The notes below the pieces were generated by a model. The model saw only the letters and a list, made by a program, of their open reading frames with translations. It made no database searches and had not been told where the DNA came from. Below, piece by piece: positions 1 to 6,255 of a stretch of DNA of 7,427 bases; within the stretch, counting starts at the first letter, position 1; every line of letters begins with the position of its first letter. The translations under genes were made by a program, and so were the position numbers. The stretch lies in NCBI GenBank assembly GCA_007120055.1, contig SKOL01000551.1, forward strand, positions 1 through 7,427, in the 5' to 3' direction. Source of the stretch: Anaerobacillus sp. GTDB lineage: Bacteria; Bacillota; Bacilli; Bacillales_H; Anaerobacillaceae.

Positions 1-119
1 GAGGCTGGGACAAAAGTGTCTGACACCACGCGGATCCTACTAAATATAGACGTAAAGATTTATCATATGTCTATATTCGGTGTCTAGCGGTGTCTGACAC
101 TTTGTTTTGTCCCAGCCTC
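1..119. repeat. Long palindromic intergenic element, probable terminator of fhs
   Basis: A nested inverted repeat starts 12 bp past the fhs stop. The outer arms 1-15 and 105-119 (GAGGCTGGGACAAAA and its complement) match over 15 bp. The next arms, 16-27 and 89-100, each carry GTGTCTGACAC and match over 12 bp. An inner 9-bp pair lies at 43-51 and 69-77 (AATATAGAC/GTCTATATT). The whole element can fold into one long rod. Its position suggests a 3' end structure for fhs and possibly for a gene to the left. GAGGCTGGGACA-type arms are familiar to me from Firmicutes intergenic hairpins, but I cannot name a family. The window edge hides any T-run on the minus strand. Confidence 0.8.
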
Positions 120-131
120 TTCTTTATAACT

Positions 132-1817
132 TTAAAATAATCCTATTGCTTTGCCATCTTCAGAAACATCCATTTTTAATGCTGCTGGCTGCTTTGGCAG
201 TCCTGGCATTGTCATTACATCACCAGTTAAGGCGACAATAAATCCTGCGCCGATTGATGGACGTAATTCTCGAACTGTAATTGTAAAGCCTTCTGGTCTA
301 CCTAATTTTTGTGGATCATCCGATAATGAATACTGAGTTTTTGCCATACATATCGGAAGCTGACCCCAACCTTCTTTTTCAAATTGAACGATTTGCTTTT
401 TCGCCTTAGCAGAAAATTCAACTCCACTAGCGCCATATACTTTTTTAGCGATCGTTTCAATCTTCGTTTGAATCGAAGTATCTAACGAGTATAGATGATC
501 AAAATTATTTTCTTCTTCTTCGATTAAAGATACTGCTTTATGAGCTAACGCTTCTGCTCCTTCGCCACCTTTAGCCCACACTTCTGTGTCAACTGCTTCA
601 ACACCATGGTCTTTACAAAGCTTTTGTAATAAAGCAACTTCTTCATCTGTATCTGTAATAAAACGGTTTACTGCCACAACAAATGGTAAACCGAATGATT
701 TTACGGTATCGATATGCTTAAGCAAGTTATCCATTCCACTTTCTAACGCTTCCAGATTTTCCTTTTTAAGCTCGTCTTTCGGTACGCCACCATGCATTTT
801 TAGAGCTCTAATTGTTGCTACTAAAACGACCAGGCTCGGTTTGAAACCAGCATAGCGGGCTTTAATGTTTAAAAACTTCTCAGCACCTAAGTCCGCACCA
901 AATCCTGCTTCTGTTACTACATAGTCGGCTAATTTTGCGCCCATCTTTGTTGCGATCACACTGTTACACCCGTGAGCAATGTTAGCGAATGGACCACCGT
1001 GAATAATAGCAGGTGTGTTTTCTAACGTTTGAACTAAGTTTGGCTTTAAAGCTTCTTTTAGAAGTAACGTTAACGCTCCTTCTACTCCTAAATCTTTGGC
1101 AGTTACCGGCTTCTTATCAAAGTCATACGCAACGACAATTTTAGAGATACGTTCTTTTAAATCGTTTAAGTTATTAGCTAAACATAAAATGGCCATAATT
1201 TCTGAGGCTACTGTTATATCAAAACCGCTTTCACGTGGCACACCTTGAACTGGTCCACCTAGCCCTACAACTACTTGTCTTAGCGCTCGATCATTTAAAT
1301 CTACAACTCGCTTCCACGATACACGTCTTACATCAATATTCAAAGTATTGCCTTGGTGAATATGGTTATCTAAAAATGCTGCTAATGCGTTGTGTGCTGT
1401 AGTAATAGCATGTAAATCACCAGTAAAGTGTAGATTAATATCTTCCATTGGAACGACTTGCGAGTAACCTCCGCCAGCTGCTCCACCTTTAATTCCCATA
1501 CATGGCCCTAAAGATGGTTCTCTCAATGCAATGATGGAGTTTTTGCCAATTTTCGATAACCCTTGTCCAAGTCCTACTGTTACCGTTGATTTCCCTTCTC
1601 CAGCAGGTGTCGGACTGATTGCAGTTACTAAAATTACTTTACCGTCTTCTTTTGTATGTAATTGATCTAATACATCTAAAGAGATTTTCGCTTTGTACTT
1701 TCCGTATGGCTCCCAATCTTCCTTTGATAAATTCAATTGGTCAGCAATTTCTTCAATCGGTTTCATCGTACATTCTTGAGCAATTTCAATGTCTGACTTC
1801 ACTACTTTTTCACTCAT
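132..1817 (-). CDS. fhs: Formate-tetrahydrofolate ligase (formyltetrahydrofolate synthetase)
   Basis: This cytosolic enzyme joins formate to tetrahydrofolate using ATP and gives 10-formyl-THF, which feeds purine and formyl-Met synthesis and, in acetogens, the methyl branch of the Wood-Ljungdahl pathway. The 561-aa length is normal for the family. Visible signatures are the P-loop TPAGEGKST at residues 70-78, the glycine-rich motif [11 protein letters not shown] at 108-118, and [12 protein letters not shown] at 333-344. The last two match the two classical family signatures. The ATG start is preceded by AAGGGG eight bases upstream. The gene is about 230 bp downstream of the oxidoreductase operon on the same strand, with a hairpin between, so it may have its own promoter, although I could not find a convincing one. 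The reading frame is intact. Identification is essentially certain; a role in anything beyond one-carbon supply is inference. Confidence 0.98.
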   Translation of the reverse strand: MSEKVVKSDIEIAQECTMKPIEEIADQLNLSKEDWEPYGKYKAKISLDVLDQLHTKEDGKVILVTAISPTPAGEGKSTVTVGLGQGLSKIGKNSIIALREPSLGPCMGIKGGAAGGGYSQVVPMEDINLHFTGDLHAITTAHNALAAFLDNHIHQGNTLNIDVRRVSWKRVVDLNDRALRQVVVGLGGPVQGVPRESGFDITVASEIMAILCLANNLNDLKERISKIVVAYDFDKKPVTAKDLGVEGALTLLLKEALKPNLVQTLENTPAIIHGGPFANIAHGCNSVIATKMGAKLADYVVTEAGFGADLGAEKFLNIKARYAGFKPSLVVLVATIRALKMHGGVPKDELKKENLEALESGMDNLLKHIDTVKSFGLPFVVAVNRFITDTDEEVALLQKLCKDHGVEAVDTEVWAKGGEGAEALAHKAVSLIEEEENNFDHLYSLDTSIQTKIETIAKKVYGASGVEFSAKAKKQIVQFEKEGWGQLPICMAKTQYSLSDDPQKLGRPEGFTITVRELRPSIGAGFIVALTGDVMTMPGLPKQPAALKMDVSEDGKAIGLF

Positions 1818-1935
1818 TGTTCCAGCCCCTTAGTATTTTATTTAGTAACACATCCATAGTTTATCGAAACTTGGATAAAATTTCTATAAATAAAAATTGC
1901 ATTTCATTTAATCGCACAATTAGTGTGTTCAAAAG

Positions 1936-2013
1936 GTCAGTTCACAGAGGTAACCACTAATTATAGACGTACCTATTTTTCTCGACTTTAATTAGTGTAG
2001 CCCTGTGACTGAC
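1936..2013. repeat. Imperfect inverted repeat between the oxidoreductase operon and fhs
   Basis: The arms GTCAGT (1936-1941) and CACAG (1943-1947) pair with ACTGAC (2008-2013) and CTGTG (2003-2007). A 9-bp inner pair, CACTAATTA/TAATTAGTG, lies at 1955-1963 and 1989-1997. The right end continues into GTGACTGACAC (2005-2015), one base from the GTGTCTGACAC motif of the 1-119 element, and the loop shares ATAGACGTA with the inner part of that element (46-54 and 1963-1971). It sits just past the gamma-subunit stop and could act as an operon end or processing structure. No strong T-run follows it on the minus strand, so intrinsic termination is uncertain. Confidence 0.65.
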
Positions 2014-2047
2014 ACTTTGAGCCCTGATTTATTAAACATGCGCATTG

Positions 2048-2611
2048 TTAAGCTATAGGTTTCTTCACATCACCATTAATTACTAAAGATGCGCCTCTCT
2101 CTAGCGCTTCTTCATTAGCAGGGATTAAATGCTGCTTTCTTTCTGATAAAACATTTTTTAATGATTCAATGATCGAATTTTTTGAAATAGCTTTAGAATG
2201 CTGTATAAAAGCACCTAAAATTACAGAACCAGCTACACGAGGACTTCCGATTTCACTTGCAATCTCCGCAGTTGGTACTTCAATGACAGTAATATCATTT
2301 CGTTTGCTTTTTAAATCTACGATAGATTTATTAACAATTAAAACTCCACCTTTTTTGACAATGGGTTCAAATTTTTCAAAAGACGGATTGTTCAAAACGA
2401 TGGCGACACTTGGATTTTGAATCACAGGGGATCCAATTGGTTCATCACTAATTACCACTGATACGTTAGCAGTTCCACCTCTTTGTTCAGGTCCATAAGA
2501 CGGTAACCAAGATACGTGTTTGTTCTCTGTCATTCCAGCATAAGCCAATAGCTGTCCCATCGACATAACTCCTTGACCACCAAATCCTGCGATCACAATT
2601 TCATGCAACAT
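2048..2611 (-). CDS. 2-oxoacid:ferredoxin oxidoreductase, gamma subunit
   Basis: This is the gamma (catalytic-domain partner) subunit of a ferredoxin-dependent 2-oxoacid oxidoreductase. These enzymes decarboxylate a 2-oxoacid to acyl-CoA and reduce ferredoxin. The 187-aa length is typical. The N-terminal motif AGFGGQGV (residues 8-15) and the downstream SYGPEQRGG segment (about 38-46) are hallmarks of the POR/KOR gamma family. The ATG start shares its A with the TAA stop of the beta gene (TAATG) and has GGAGG nine bases upstream inside the beta gene, indicating translational coupling. It is the last gene of the operon, and an inverted repeat follows about 35 bp later. No iron-sulfur Cys motif is present, as expected for this subunit. 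The substrate (branched-chain 2-oxoacid, 2-oxoglutarate or other) cannot be decided from sequence alone. Confidence 0.93.
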   Translation of the reverse strand: MLHEIVIAGFGGQGVMSMGQLLAYAGMTENKHVSWLPSYGPEQRGGTANVSVVISDEPIGSPVIQNPSVAIVLNNPSFEKFEPIVKKGGVLIVNKSIVDLKSKRNDITVIEVPTAEIASEIGSPRVAGSVILGAFIQHSKAISKNSIIESLKNVLSERKQHLIPANEEALERGASLVINGDVKKPIA

Positions 2612-3360
2612 TAGTTATCTCCTCCCCGATCTTTCAAAACTCCTAAAGGATAATAAGCGACCATTTTATCTTTGACATATTGTAAAGATTCTTCAGGGTC
2701 TAAGCCCCAATTTGTTGGACAAGTTGAGAGTACTTCTACGAATGTAAAACCTGCTCCTTCTTTTTGGTAACTGAATGCTTTTTTAATCGCCTTTTTTGCT
2801 TTTATAATGTTGGCAACATCATGAGTGGAAACTCGTTCAATATAGTGTACACTATCAAGTGTCGCTAGCATCTCTGAAACTCTAATTGGAGCACCTTGTA
2901 CACTCTCATCTCTACCTTTTGGAGTTGTCGCCGTTTTTTGACCAACTAGTGTTGTCGGTGCCATCTGTCCACCCGTCATCCCATACGTTGCATTATTTAC
3001 AAATATAACCGTAATATGTTCACCACGTGCCGCAGCATGAATAATTTCACCCATTCCAATCGAAGCTAAATCTCCGTCACCTTGATACGTAAATACGATT
3101 CTATTTTTCGGTAACACTCTTTTAACTCCAGTGGCAACAGCCGGCGCACGACCATGAGCTGCTTGAGTCATATCACAATTAAAATATTCATAAGAAAGAA
3201 CTGAACAACCTACGGAGGCAACACCAATTGTATCTTCTAATACATCTAATTCCTCTAATGACTCCCCAACAAGACGATGAATAATCCCGTGCGTACAACC
3301 TGGACAGTAGTGTGTTTCTTTATCTTGTAACCCTGATGTTTTTTGAAAGACAACCTTCAT
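2611..3360 (-). CDS. 2-oxoacid:ferredoxin oxidoreductase, beta subunit (TPP-binding)
   Basis: This subunit binds thiamine pyrophosphate and the [4Fe-4S] cluster nearest the active site. The thiamine motif is visible as GDGD at residues 94-97, with the paired Asn residues (NN) at 122-123 followed by ATYGMTGGQ. CPGC at 19-22, a Cys at 52 (VGCS) and a Cys at 214 (STCPTNW) fit the four cluster ligands of the family's beta subunits. The 249-aa length is normal for the short, stand-alone beta subunit. The ATG start overlaps the alpha stop by one base (TAATG), with a strong GGAGGTGG site upstream within the alpha gene. The 3' end overlaps the gamma start in the same way. The family is certain; substrate specificity (KorB-like or VorA-like) is not resolved. 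Confidence 0.95.
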   Translation of the reverse strand: MKVVFQKTSGLQDKETHYCPGCTHGIIHRLVGESLEELDVLEDTIGVASVGCSVLSYEYFNCDMTQAAHGRAPAVATGVKRVLPKNRIVFTYQGDGDLASIGMGEIIHAAARGEHITVIFVNNATYGMTGGQMAPTTLVGQKTATTPKGRDESVQGAPIRVSEMLATLDSVHYIERVSTHDVANIIKAKKAIKKAFSYQKEGAGFTFVEVLSTCPTNWGLDPEESLQYVKDKMVAYYPLGVLKDRGGDN

Positions 3361-4421
3361 TACTGACCACCTCCTGCAAGACTTTTGATCGCTTCTAAAA
3401 CTTCACTATGGTTCGGAATTACTCCACCAGTTCTTCCAAAGAACTCAACCGGAGCCTTTCCATTGACAGCTAAGCGAACATCTTCTACCATTTGGCCAGC
3501 GCTCATTTCTACAGATAAAAATGCTTTTACTTTATCACGATACTCTTCAAATGGTTTTTCTGGAAATGGCCATAATGTGATCGGTCTAATCATCCCAACT
3601 TTTATTCCGTTTTCTCTCGCTTCATCAATCGCACTTTTAGCAATTCTTGAAACGGTACCATAGGCGACAACCATGTATTCTGCGTCATCTGCTCTATACG
3701 TATCAAAGCGTACTTCTCTTTGTTTAATGACTTCATATTTACTTTGCAAAGTATGGTTATGATTTTCCAAATTCACATCATTTAATTCTAAAGAAGAAAT
3801 AACTTTAGGCGCTCCATCTCCACGCGTCCCAGTTGTAGCCCATTTTTTTTCTGGAAGTACTTTCATATCATCTTCGGTAAATTCCACTGGTTCCATCATT
3901 TGACCGAGCATTCCATCTCCGAGTAATACGACCGGAGTTCGATATTCATCCGCTAAATCAAAAGCAAGTTTCGTTAATTCTACAATTTCTTGAAGTGTAC
4001 TAGGTGCTAGTACTGGAGTATAGTAATCACCATGCCCGCCACCTTTTGTCACTTGAAAATAATCCGATTGGGCAGGCTGAATATTACCTAACCCTGGACC
4101 ACCTCTACCAATATTTACGATCACTGCTGGAAGTTCAGCACCTGCTAAATATGAAACTCCTTCTTGCTTTAAACTAAACCCAGGACTTGACGATGATGTC
4201 ATTACGCGAACACCAGCACTAGCAGCACCATAAACCATATTGATGGCTGCAACTTCACTTTCTGCTTGTAAAAATAGTCCATCAACTTCTGGTAAACGAT
4301 TTGCCATGTACGCTACTAATTCACTTTGTGGTGTAATCGGATATCCAAAAAAGTTTTTACATCCCGCATGGATCGCGGCTTCTGCAATGACCTCGTTCCC
4401 CTTCATTAATACCTTTGGCAT
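3360..4421 (-). CDS. vorB: 2-oxoacid:ferredoxin oxidoreductase, alpha subunit (VorB/KorA-like)
   Basis: This is the pyrimidine-domain subunit that, with beta, forms the thiamine-dependent active site. From the chosen start it is 353 aa, the usual length for VorB-type subunits. Visible family segments are GYPITPQSE at residues 26-34, TSSSSPGFSLKQEG at about 75-88, and NIGRGGPGLGNIQPAQSDY at about 103-121. The C-terminal part carries the transketolase C-like domain (around GMIRPITLWPFPEK). An in-frame ATG nine codons upstream (4448) would give 362 aa but has no Shine-Dalgarno site. The ATG at 4421 has GAGGGGAG nine bases before it, so I use 4421. An 80-bp gap separates it from the ferredoxin subunit. 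The symbol follows common database naming for this subfamily; branched-chain 2-oxoacid specificity is not demonstrated here. Confidence 0.92.
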   Translation of the reverse strand: MPKVLMKGNEVIAEAAIHAGCKNFFGYPITPQSELVAYMANRLPEVDGLFLQAESEVAAINMVYGAASAGVRVMTSSSSPGFSLKQEGVSYLAGAELPAVIVNIGRGGPGLGNIQPAQSDYFQVTKGGGHGDYYTPVLAPSTLQEIVELTKLAFDLADEYRTPVVLLGDGMLGQMMEPVEFTEDDMKVLPEKKWATTGTRGDGAPKVISSLELNDVNLENHNHTLQSKYEVIKQREVRFDTYRADDAEYMVVAYGTVSRIAKSAIDEARENGIKVGMIRPITLWPFPEKPFEEYRDKVKAFLSVEMSAGQMVEDVRLAVNGKAPVEFFGRTGGVIPNHSEVLEAIKSLAGGGQ

Positions 4422-4430
4422 TTTATTTTT

Positions 4431-4440
4431 CTCCCCTCTA
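4431..4440 (-). promoter_or_regulatory. Ribosome binding site deciding the alpha-subunit start
   Basis: On the minus strand TAGAGGGGAG lies nine bases upstream of the ATG at 4421. It falls inside the longer open frame that begins at 4448. That earlier ATG has no purine-rich site at proper distance, so this site argues for the shorter protein. Confidence 0.7.
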
Positions 4441-4465
4441 AAGTTCATTCTGCTGTATATGCTTA

Positions 4466-4492
4466 TTGAATGAGAAATAACAACTCATTGAA
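4466..4492. other. Weak hairpin between ferredoxin and alpha-subunit genes
   Basis: TTGAATGAG (4466-4474) faces CTCATTGAA (4484-4492), an 8-of-9 inverted repeat with a nine-base loop in the only sizeable intra-operon gap. There is no T-run. It might stabilise or mark processing of the polycistronic mRNA, but it could also be chance in AT-rich DNA. Confidence 0.3.
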
Positions 4493-4501
4493 TCGTCTCA
4501 T

Positions 4502-4732
4502 TTACGAAGCACTTTTTCTCTGTATAGGTCGATAAACGGTAATTACGCCATCCGGGCAAATACGGCCACAAGCAGCACAACTAATACAAGCATCTTGATT
4601 TACAACATGAGCTGGATGATAACCTTTCAAGTTAATAGTTTCGGAGATTTCAATAATATTTTTGGGACATACTTTTACGCATAAAGCACAACCTTTACAC
4701 ATATCCTCATTGAAAATGACCTTCTTATTCAT
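4502..4732 (-). CDS. 2x[4Fe-4S] ferredoxin-like delta subunit of the 2-oxoacid oxidoreductase
   Basis: This 76-aa protein has two complete bacterial ferredoxin motifs: CKGCALCVKVCP, with Cys at 12, 15, 18 and 22, and CISCAACGRICP, with Cys at 49, 52, 55 and 59. Each Cys set is CxxCxxCxxxC followed by Pro, so it should bind two [4Fe-4S] clusters. In split oxidoreductases of this class the delta subunit passes electrons from the beta-subunit cluster to free ferredoxin. It lies directly upstream of the alpha gene and 15 bp after the ATPase gene, so it belongs to the same operon. The start has a strong AGGAGGAG site. Length and spacing match the delta/VorD-type subunits better than a free ferredoxin, but a free ferredoxin cannot be excluded. 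Confidence 0.93.
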   Translation of the reverse strand: MNKKVIFNEDMCKGCALCVKVCPKNIIEISETINLKGYHPAHVVNQDACISCAACGRICPDGVITVYRPIQRKSAS

Positions 4733-4747
4733 AAGTTTCTCTCCTCC

Positions 4748-5428
4748 TTATTTTTCCCAAGGTAAAGTCATAAAACGTTTTATATAGTTTATATTATTTA
4801 ATGCTTCAAACCCTTGGGTGTGATCACCAATTTTTTCTGATAGTGTCGTATATAAAAAAGGAATTTCTAACTTTTTACTAACCTCTTCGGCAATCTCTGT
4901 TCCTAGTAACACGTTTTCTACAGTTGTATGCTCACAACCATAATTTGTATTATTAATTAATCCTGTAACCTTTAGCCTTGAAACGTCTTCAATTTGTTTT
5001 ATCGTATTAATAACTCCTTCAGTAGTACTAACATAAGGTCGATTTGCATTAATGACAAATATTAATTCATAGTCTTCTCCTTTTAAGTCGTTGTAATATT
5101 GTCCTAATGCAGTAGCACCATCTTTGTCACCACCAACATCAATGATGACTCGATAAGATTGATTTTTTAAAACTCTATATATCTCTGGTGATACAATCGG
5201 GAGATCTGCTGTGGCTAGTAGCCCTTTAGGTGCAATCAATTCAACACCGTACTCTTTTAGTTCTCCTTCAACATCTCTTGATCTAAAATAAGGATTAATA
5301 ACATCTAAATCATTTAAAGCAACTTTGTCATTTGCTTTAGCTTCCTCAATTGCTAGGTTAATTGCTATTTCAGTTTTACCACTTCCAAAATGTCCTGTTA
5401 AAATTTTTATTCTCTTTTTATGGTTCAT
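4748..5428 (-). CDS. P-loop ATP-binding protein of unknown function, first gene of the oxidoreductase operon
   Basis: This 226-aa protein has a Walker A loop, GHFGSGKTE, at residues 12-20. An Asp-rich segment NDLDVINPYFRSRD (39-52) is switch I-like, DVGGDKDG (97-104) is Walker B/switch II-like, and GLINNTNYG (156-164) lies where SIMIBI-class NTPases recognise the base. It therefore looks like a CobB/MinD/ParA-superfamily ATPase, though the Walker A lacks the KGG lysine of the deviant ParA/MinD type. No membrane segment or targeting helix is evident. It is followed after 15 bp by the ferredoxin subunit and is preceded by GGGGGG eight bases before the ATG. Its place at the head of an iron-sulfur enzyme operon suggests a role in assembly, cofactor loading or activation of the enzyme. 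That role is inference from context only. Confidence 0.88.
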   Translation of the reverse strand: MNHKKRIKILTGHFGSGKTEIAINLAIEEAKANDKVALNDLDVINPYFRSRDVEGELKEYGVELIAPKGLLATADLPIVSPEIYRVLKNQSYRVIIDVGGDKDGATALGQYYNDLKGEDYELIFVINANRPYVSTTEGVINTIKQIEDVSRLKVTGLINNTNYGCEHTTVENVLLGTEIAEEVSKKLEIPFLYTTLSEKIGDHTQGFEALNNINYIKRFMTLPWEK

Positions 5429-5468
5429 CTCTTATTCCCCCCTTTTAAATCCCACGGACCTTACTTCT

Positions 5469-5504
5469 ATTATAACGAATGATTGAAAACGCTTCCATAT
5501 TATA
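5469..5504 (-). promoter_or_regulatory. Probable promoter zone of the oxidoreductase operon
   Basis: Two perfect TATAAT hexamers read on the minus strand, at 5469-5474 and 5499-5504, lie 40-75 bp upstream of the ATPase ATG. Neither has a good -35 box at 16-18 bp spacing: TGGAAG lies before the first, and T-rich sequence ending in TTTCGT before the second. The location and the cre site between them make this the best candidate for the operon promoter. The exact start is unresolved. Confidence 0.45.
5483..5498. promoter_or_regulatory. cre site (CcpA operator)
   Basis: TTGAAAACGCTTCCAT fits the degenerate Bacillus cre consensus WTGNAANCGNWNNCW on both strands (plus 5483-5497, minus 5498-5484). 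It lies between the two TATAAT boxes of the operon promoter zone. CcpA bound there would overlap the -35 of the proximal promoter or sit just downstream of the distal -10. Either arrangement predicts repression when a preferred sugar is present. The operator match is seen; the direction of regulation is inferred. Confidence 0.65.
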
Positions 5505-5600
5505 AAAAAAGTTTAAATAACACGAAATTTCTGACTTTATTTACCACTCTAAACTAATACTGTAAGCTTTTTACTTACAAAACCCACATGGAGATTCCCC

Positions 5601-5640
5601 GACACCATCTAACATGGAAATTGGAGGTGGATTTTCTTTC
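5601..5640. repeat. Degenerate intergenic repeat, copy A
   Basis: GACACCATCTAACATGGAAA (5601-5620) matches GTCACCACCTAATATGGAAA (7237-7256) at 17 of 20 positions. Both are followed about 10 bases later by a GGT-rich stretch running into TTTCTTTC (5640 and 7277). This suggests two eroded copies of one element about 1.6 kb apart in the same orientation. No coding capacity or clean boundaries are seen. Confidence 0.45.
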
Positions 5641-5702
5641 ACTTCACTGTAAACTTCTATCGAATTTTAGAGGCTCGTTCAGAAAATCAACCTCCTTTTT
5701 TT
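5623..5702 (+). terminator. Terminator-like inverted repeat with T-run upstream of the membrane-protein gene
   Basis: GGAGGTGGATTTTCT (5623-5637) pairs with AGAAAATCAACCTCC (5681-5695) at 14 of 15 positions, and TTTTTTT (5696-5702) follows on the plus strand. The 43-base loop is longer than in a simple terminator. It sits about 100 bp before the TTG start of the next plus-strand gene, with no gene upstream on that strand. It could be a leader attenuator, the end of a short untranslated RNA, or a repeat remnant that happens to fold. Confidence 0.5.
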
Positions 5703-5801
5703 CATACAAAACTACAAGCGCTCGAATAACTGTAATTAACTTGTACTATTTTTTAATTTTAAAAATAAATATGAAATAAAGGAATTAAGTGAGGTGATAT
5801 T

Positions 5802-6254
5802 TTGAAAGATCTTGAACAGTTTTTGAAAACCATGAATATATCTGAGGAGATAAAAGCAACATTAATGTCCTTAATGAAGAAGAAAGAAAAAGAGAAAAAA
5901 GCTGAAAAAAAGCTAAATAAAGTTGGCTTTACTACGATTGGTGTGATCATCCTTTTTACCGTATATTTTTATTTCAAAATTAAAGTCTCAGGTGGTCTCG
6001 GTGCATCAGCGTTGAGCTTTATTCTTAGTGATATCATGATTTTAATTTTTATAGTCTCATTAATGTTTCTTATTTTTTACATGTTTGAAGTGAAACGTAA
6101 ATTTGATAAAGCTGAAAAAGATGTTGATAAAATCAGAGATGATCTCATTGATAGAAGCTCAATCATCTGGCGTAGCCCTGAAGAAAGAAAACTCCGTTAT
6201 GAAGTATATAAGTACTTAAAAGACAAAAAAGATATTAATTTATTTCATAAATGA
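5802..6254 (+). CDS. Small two-helix membrane protein of unknown function (possibly DUF2663/YpbF-like)
   Basis: The predicted product is 150 aa. Residues 1-25 are soluble, and 26-40 form a very basic stretch with alternating Lys and Glu. Two hydrophobic helices follow at about 42-60 and 71-95, then a charged C-terminal domain (96-150) with SIIWRSPEERK at about 120-130. The start is TTG at 5802, with GAGGTG five bases before it; an upstream ATG at 5771 hits a stop after two codons. The topology suggests both termini on one side of the membrane, with the Lys-rich segment cytoplasmic. Size, topology and the C-terminal DINLFHK ending recall the Bacillus YpbF (DUF2663) family, but this is from memory and weak. 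No operon partner is present. The stop codon directly abuts a MITE-like repeat, so the natural C-terminus might have been altered. Confidence 0.8.
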   Translation: MKDLEQFLKTMNISEEIKATLMSLMKKKEKEKKAEKKLNKVGFTTIGVIILFTVYFYFKIKVSGGLGASALSFILSDIMILIFIVSLMFLIFYMFEVKRKFDKAEKDVDKIRDDLIDRSSIIWRSPEERKLRYEVYKYLKDKKDINLFHK

Positions 6255-6255
6255 G

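Larger units (their letters stand above)
5429..5801. other. Divergent intergenic region between the operon and the membrane-protein gene
   Basis: This 373-bp stretch has no convincing gene. From left to right it holds the minus-strand operon promoter zone with a cre site (5469-5504), a small 6-bp hairpin TGTAAG/CTTACA (5561-5566, 5574-5579), a degenerate repeat unit (5601-5640), a 15-bp inverted repeat followed by a T-run (5623-5702), and the Shine-Dalgarno site of the next gene (5791-5796). A plus-strand open frame starting at 5588 has no ribosome site and crosses the inverted repeat, so it is not called. Confidence 0.6.

Noticed and set aside
586..855. Plus-strand open frame antisense to fhs
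   Set aside because: It is a shadow of a well-identified gene with no start signals.
1818..1935. Promoter for fhs
   Set aside because: Candidates such as TTGAAC with TAAATG at 16 bp or an isolated TAAAAT near the start match too poorly to call.
1619..1960. Plus-strand open frame of 113 codons over the 5' end of fhs
   Set aside because: It is antisense to a certain gene, lacks a ribosome site, and runs into the intergenic repeat; it is a shadow frame.
4422..4448. Nine-codon N-terminal extension of the alpha subunit (ATG at 4448)
   Set aside because: There is no Shine-Dalgarno site before 4448, whereas GAGGGGAG is well placed for the ATG at 4421, and the shorter protein begins as the family usually does (MPKVLMKGNEV).
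5540..5702. Known riboswitch or T-box leader upstream of the membrane-protein gene
   Set aside because: No T-box sequence, S-box or other class core that I recognise is present; only the terminator-like stem is supported.
5588..5779. Plus-strand open frame of 63 codons
   Set aside because: It has no ribosome site, an odd composition, and spans the inverted repeat and T-run at 5623-5702.
5759..5950. Minus-strand open frame rich in Phe and Ser
   Set aside because: It is the antisense of the Lys-rich segment of the membrane-protein gene, and its composition is explained by AAA/GAA codons read backward.
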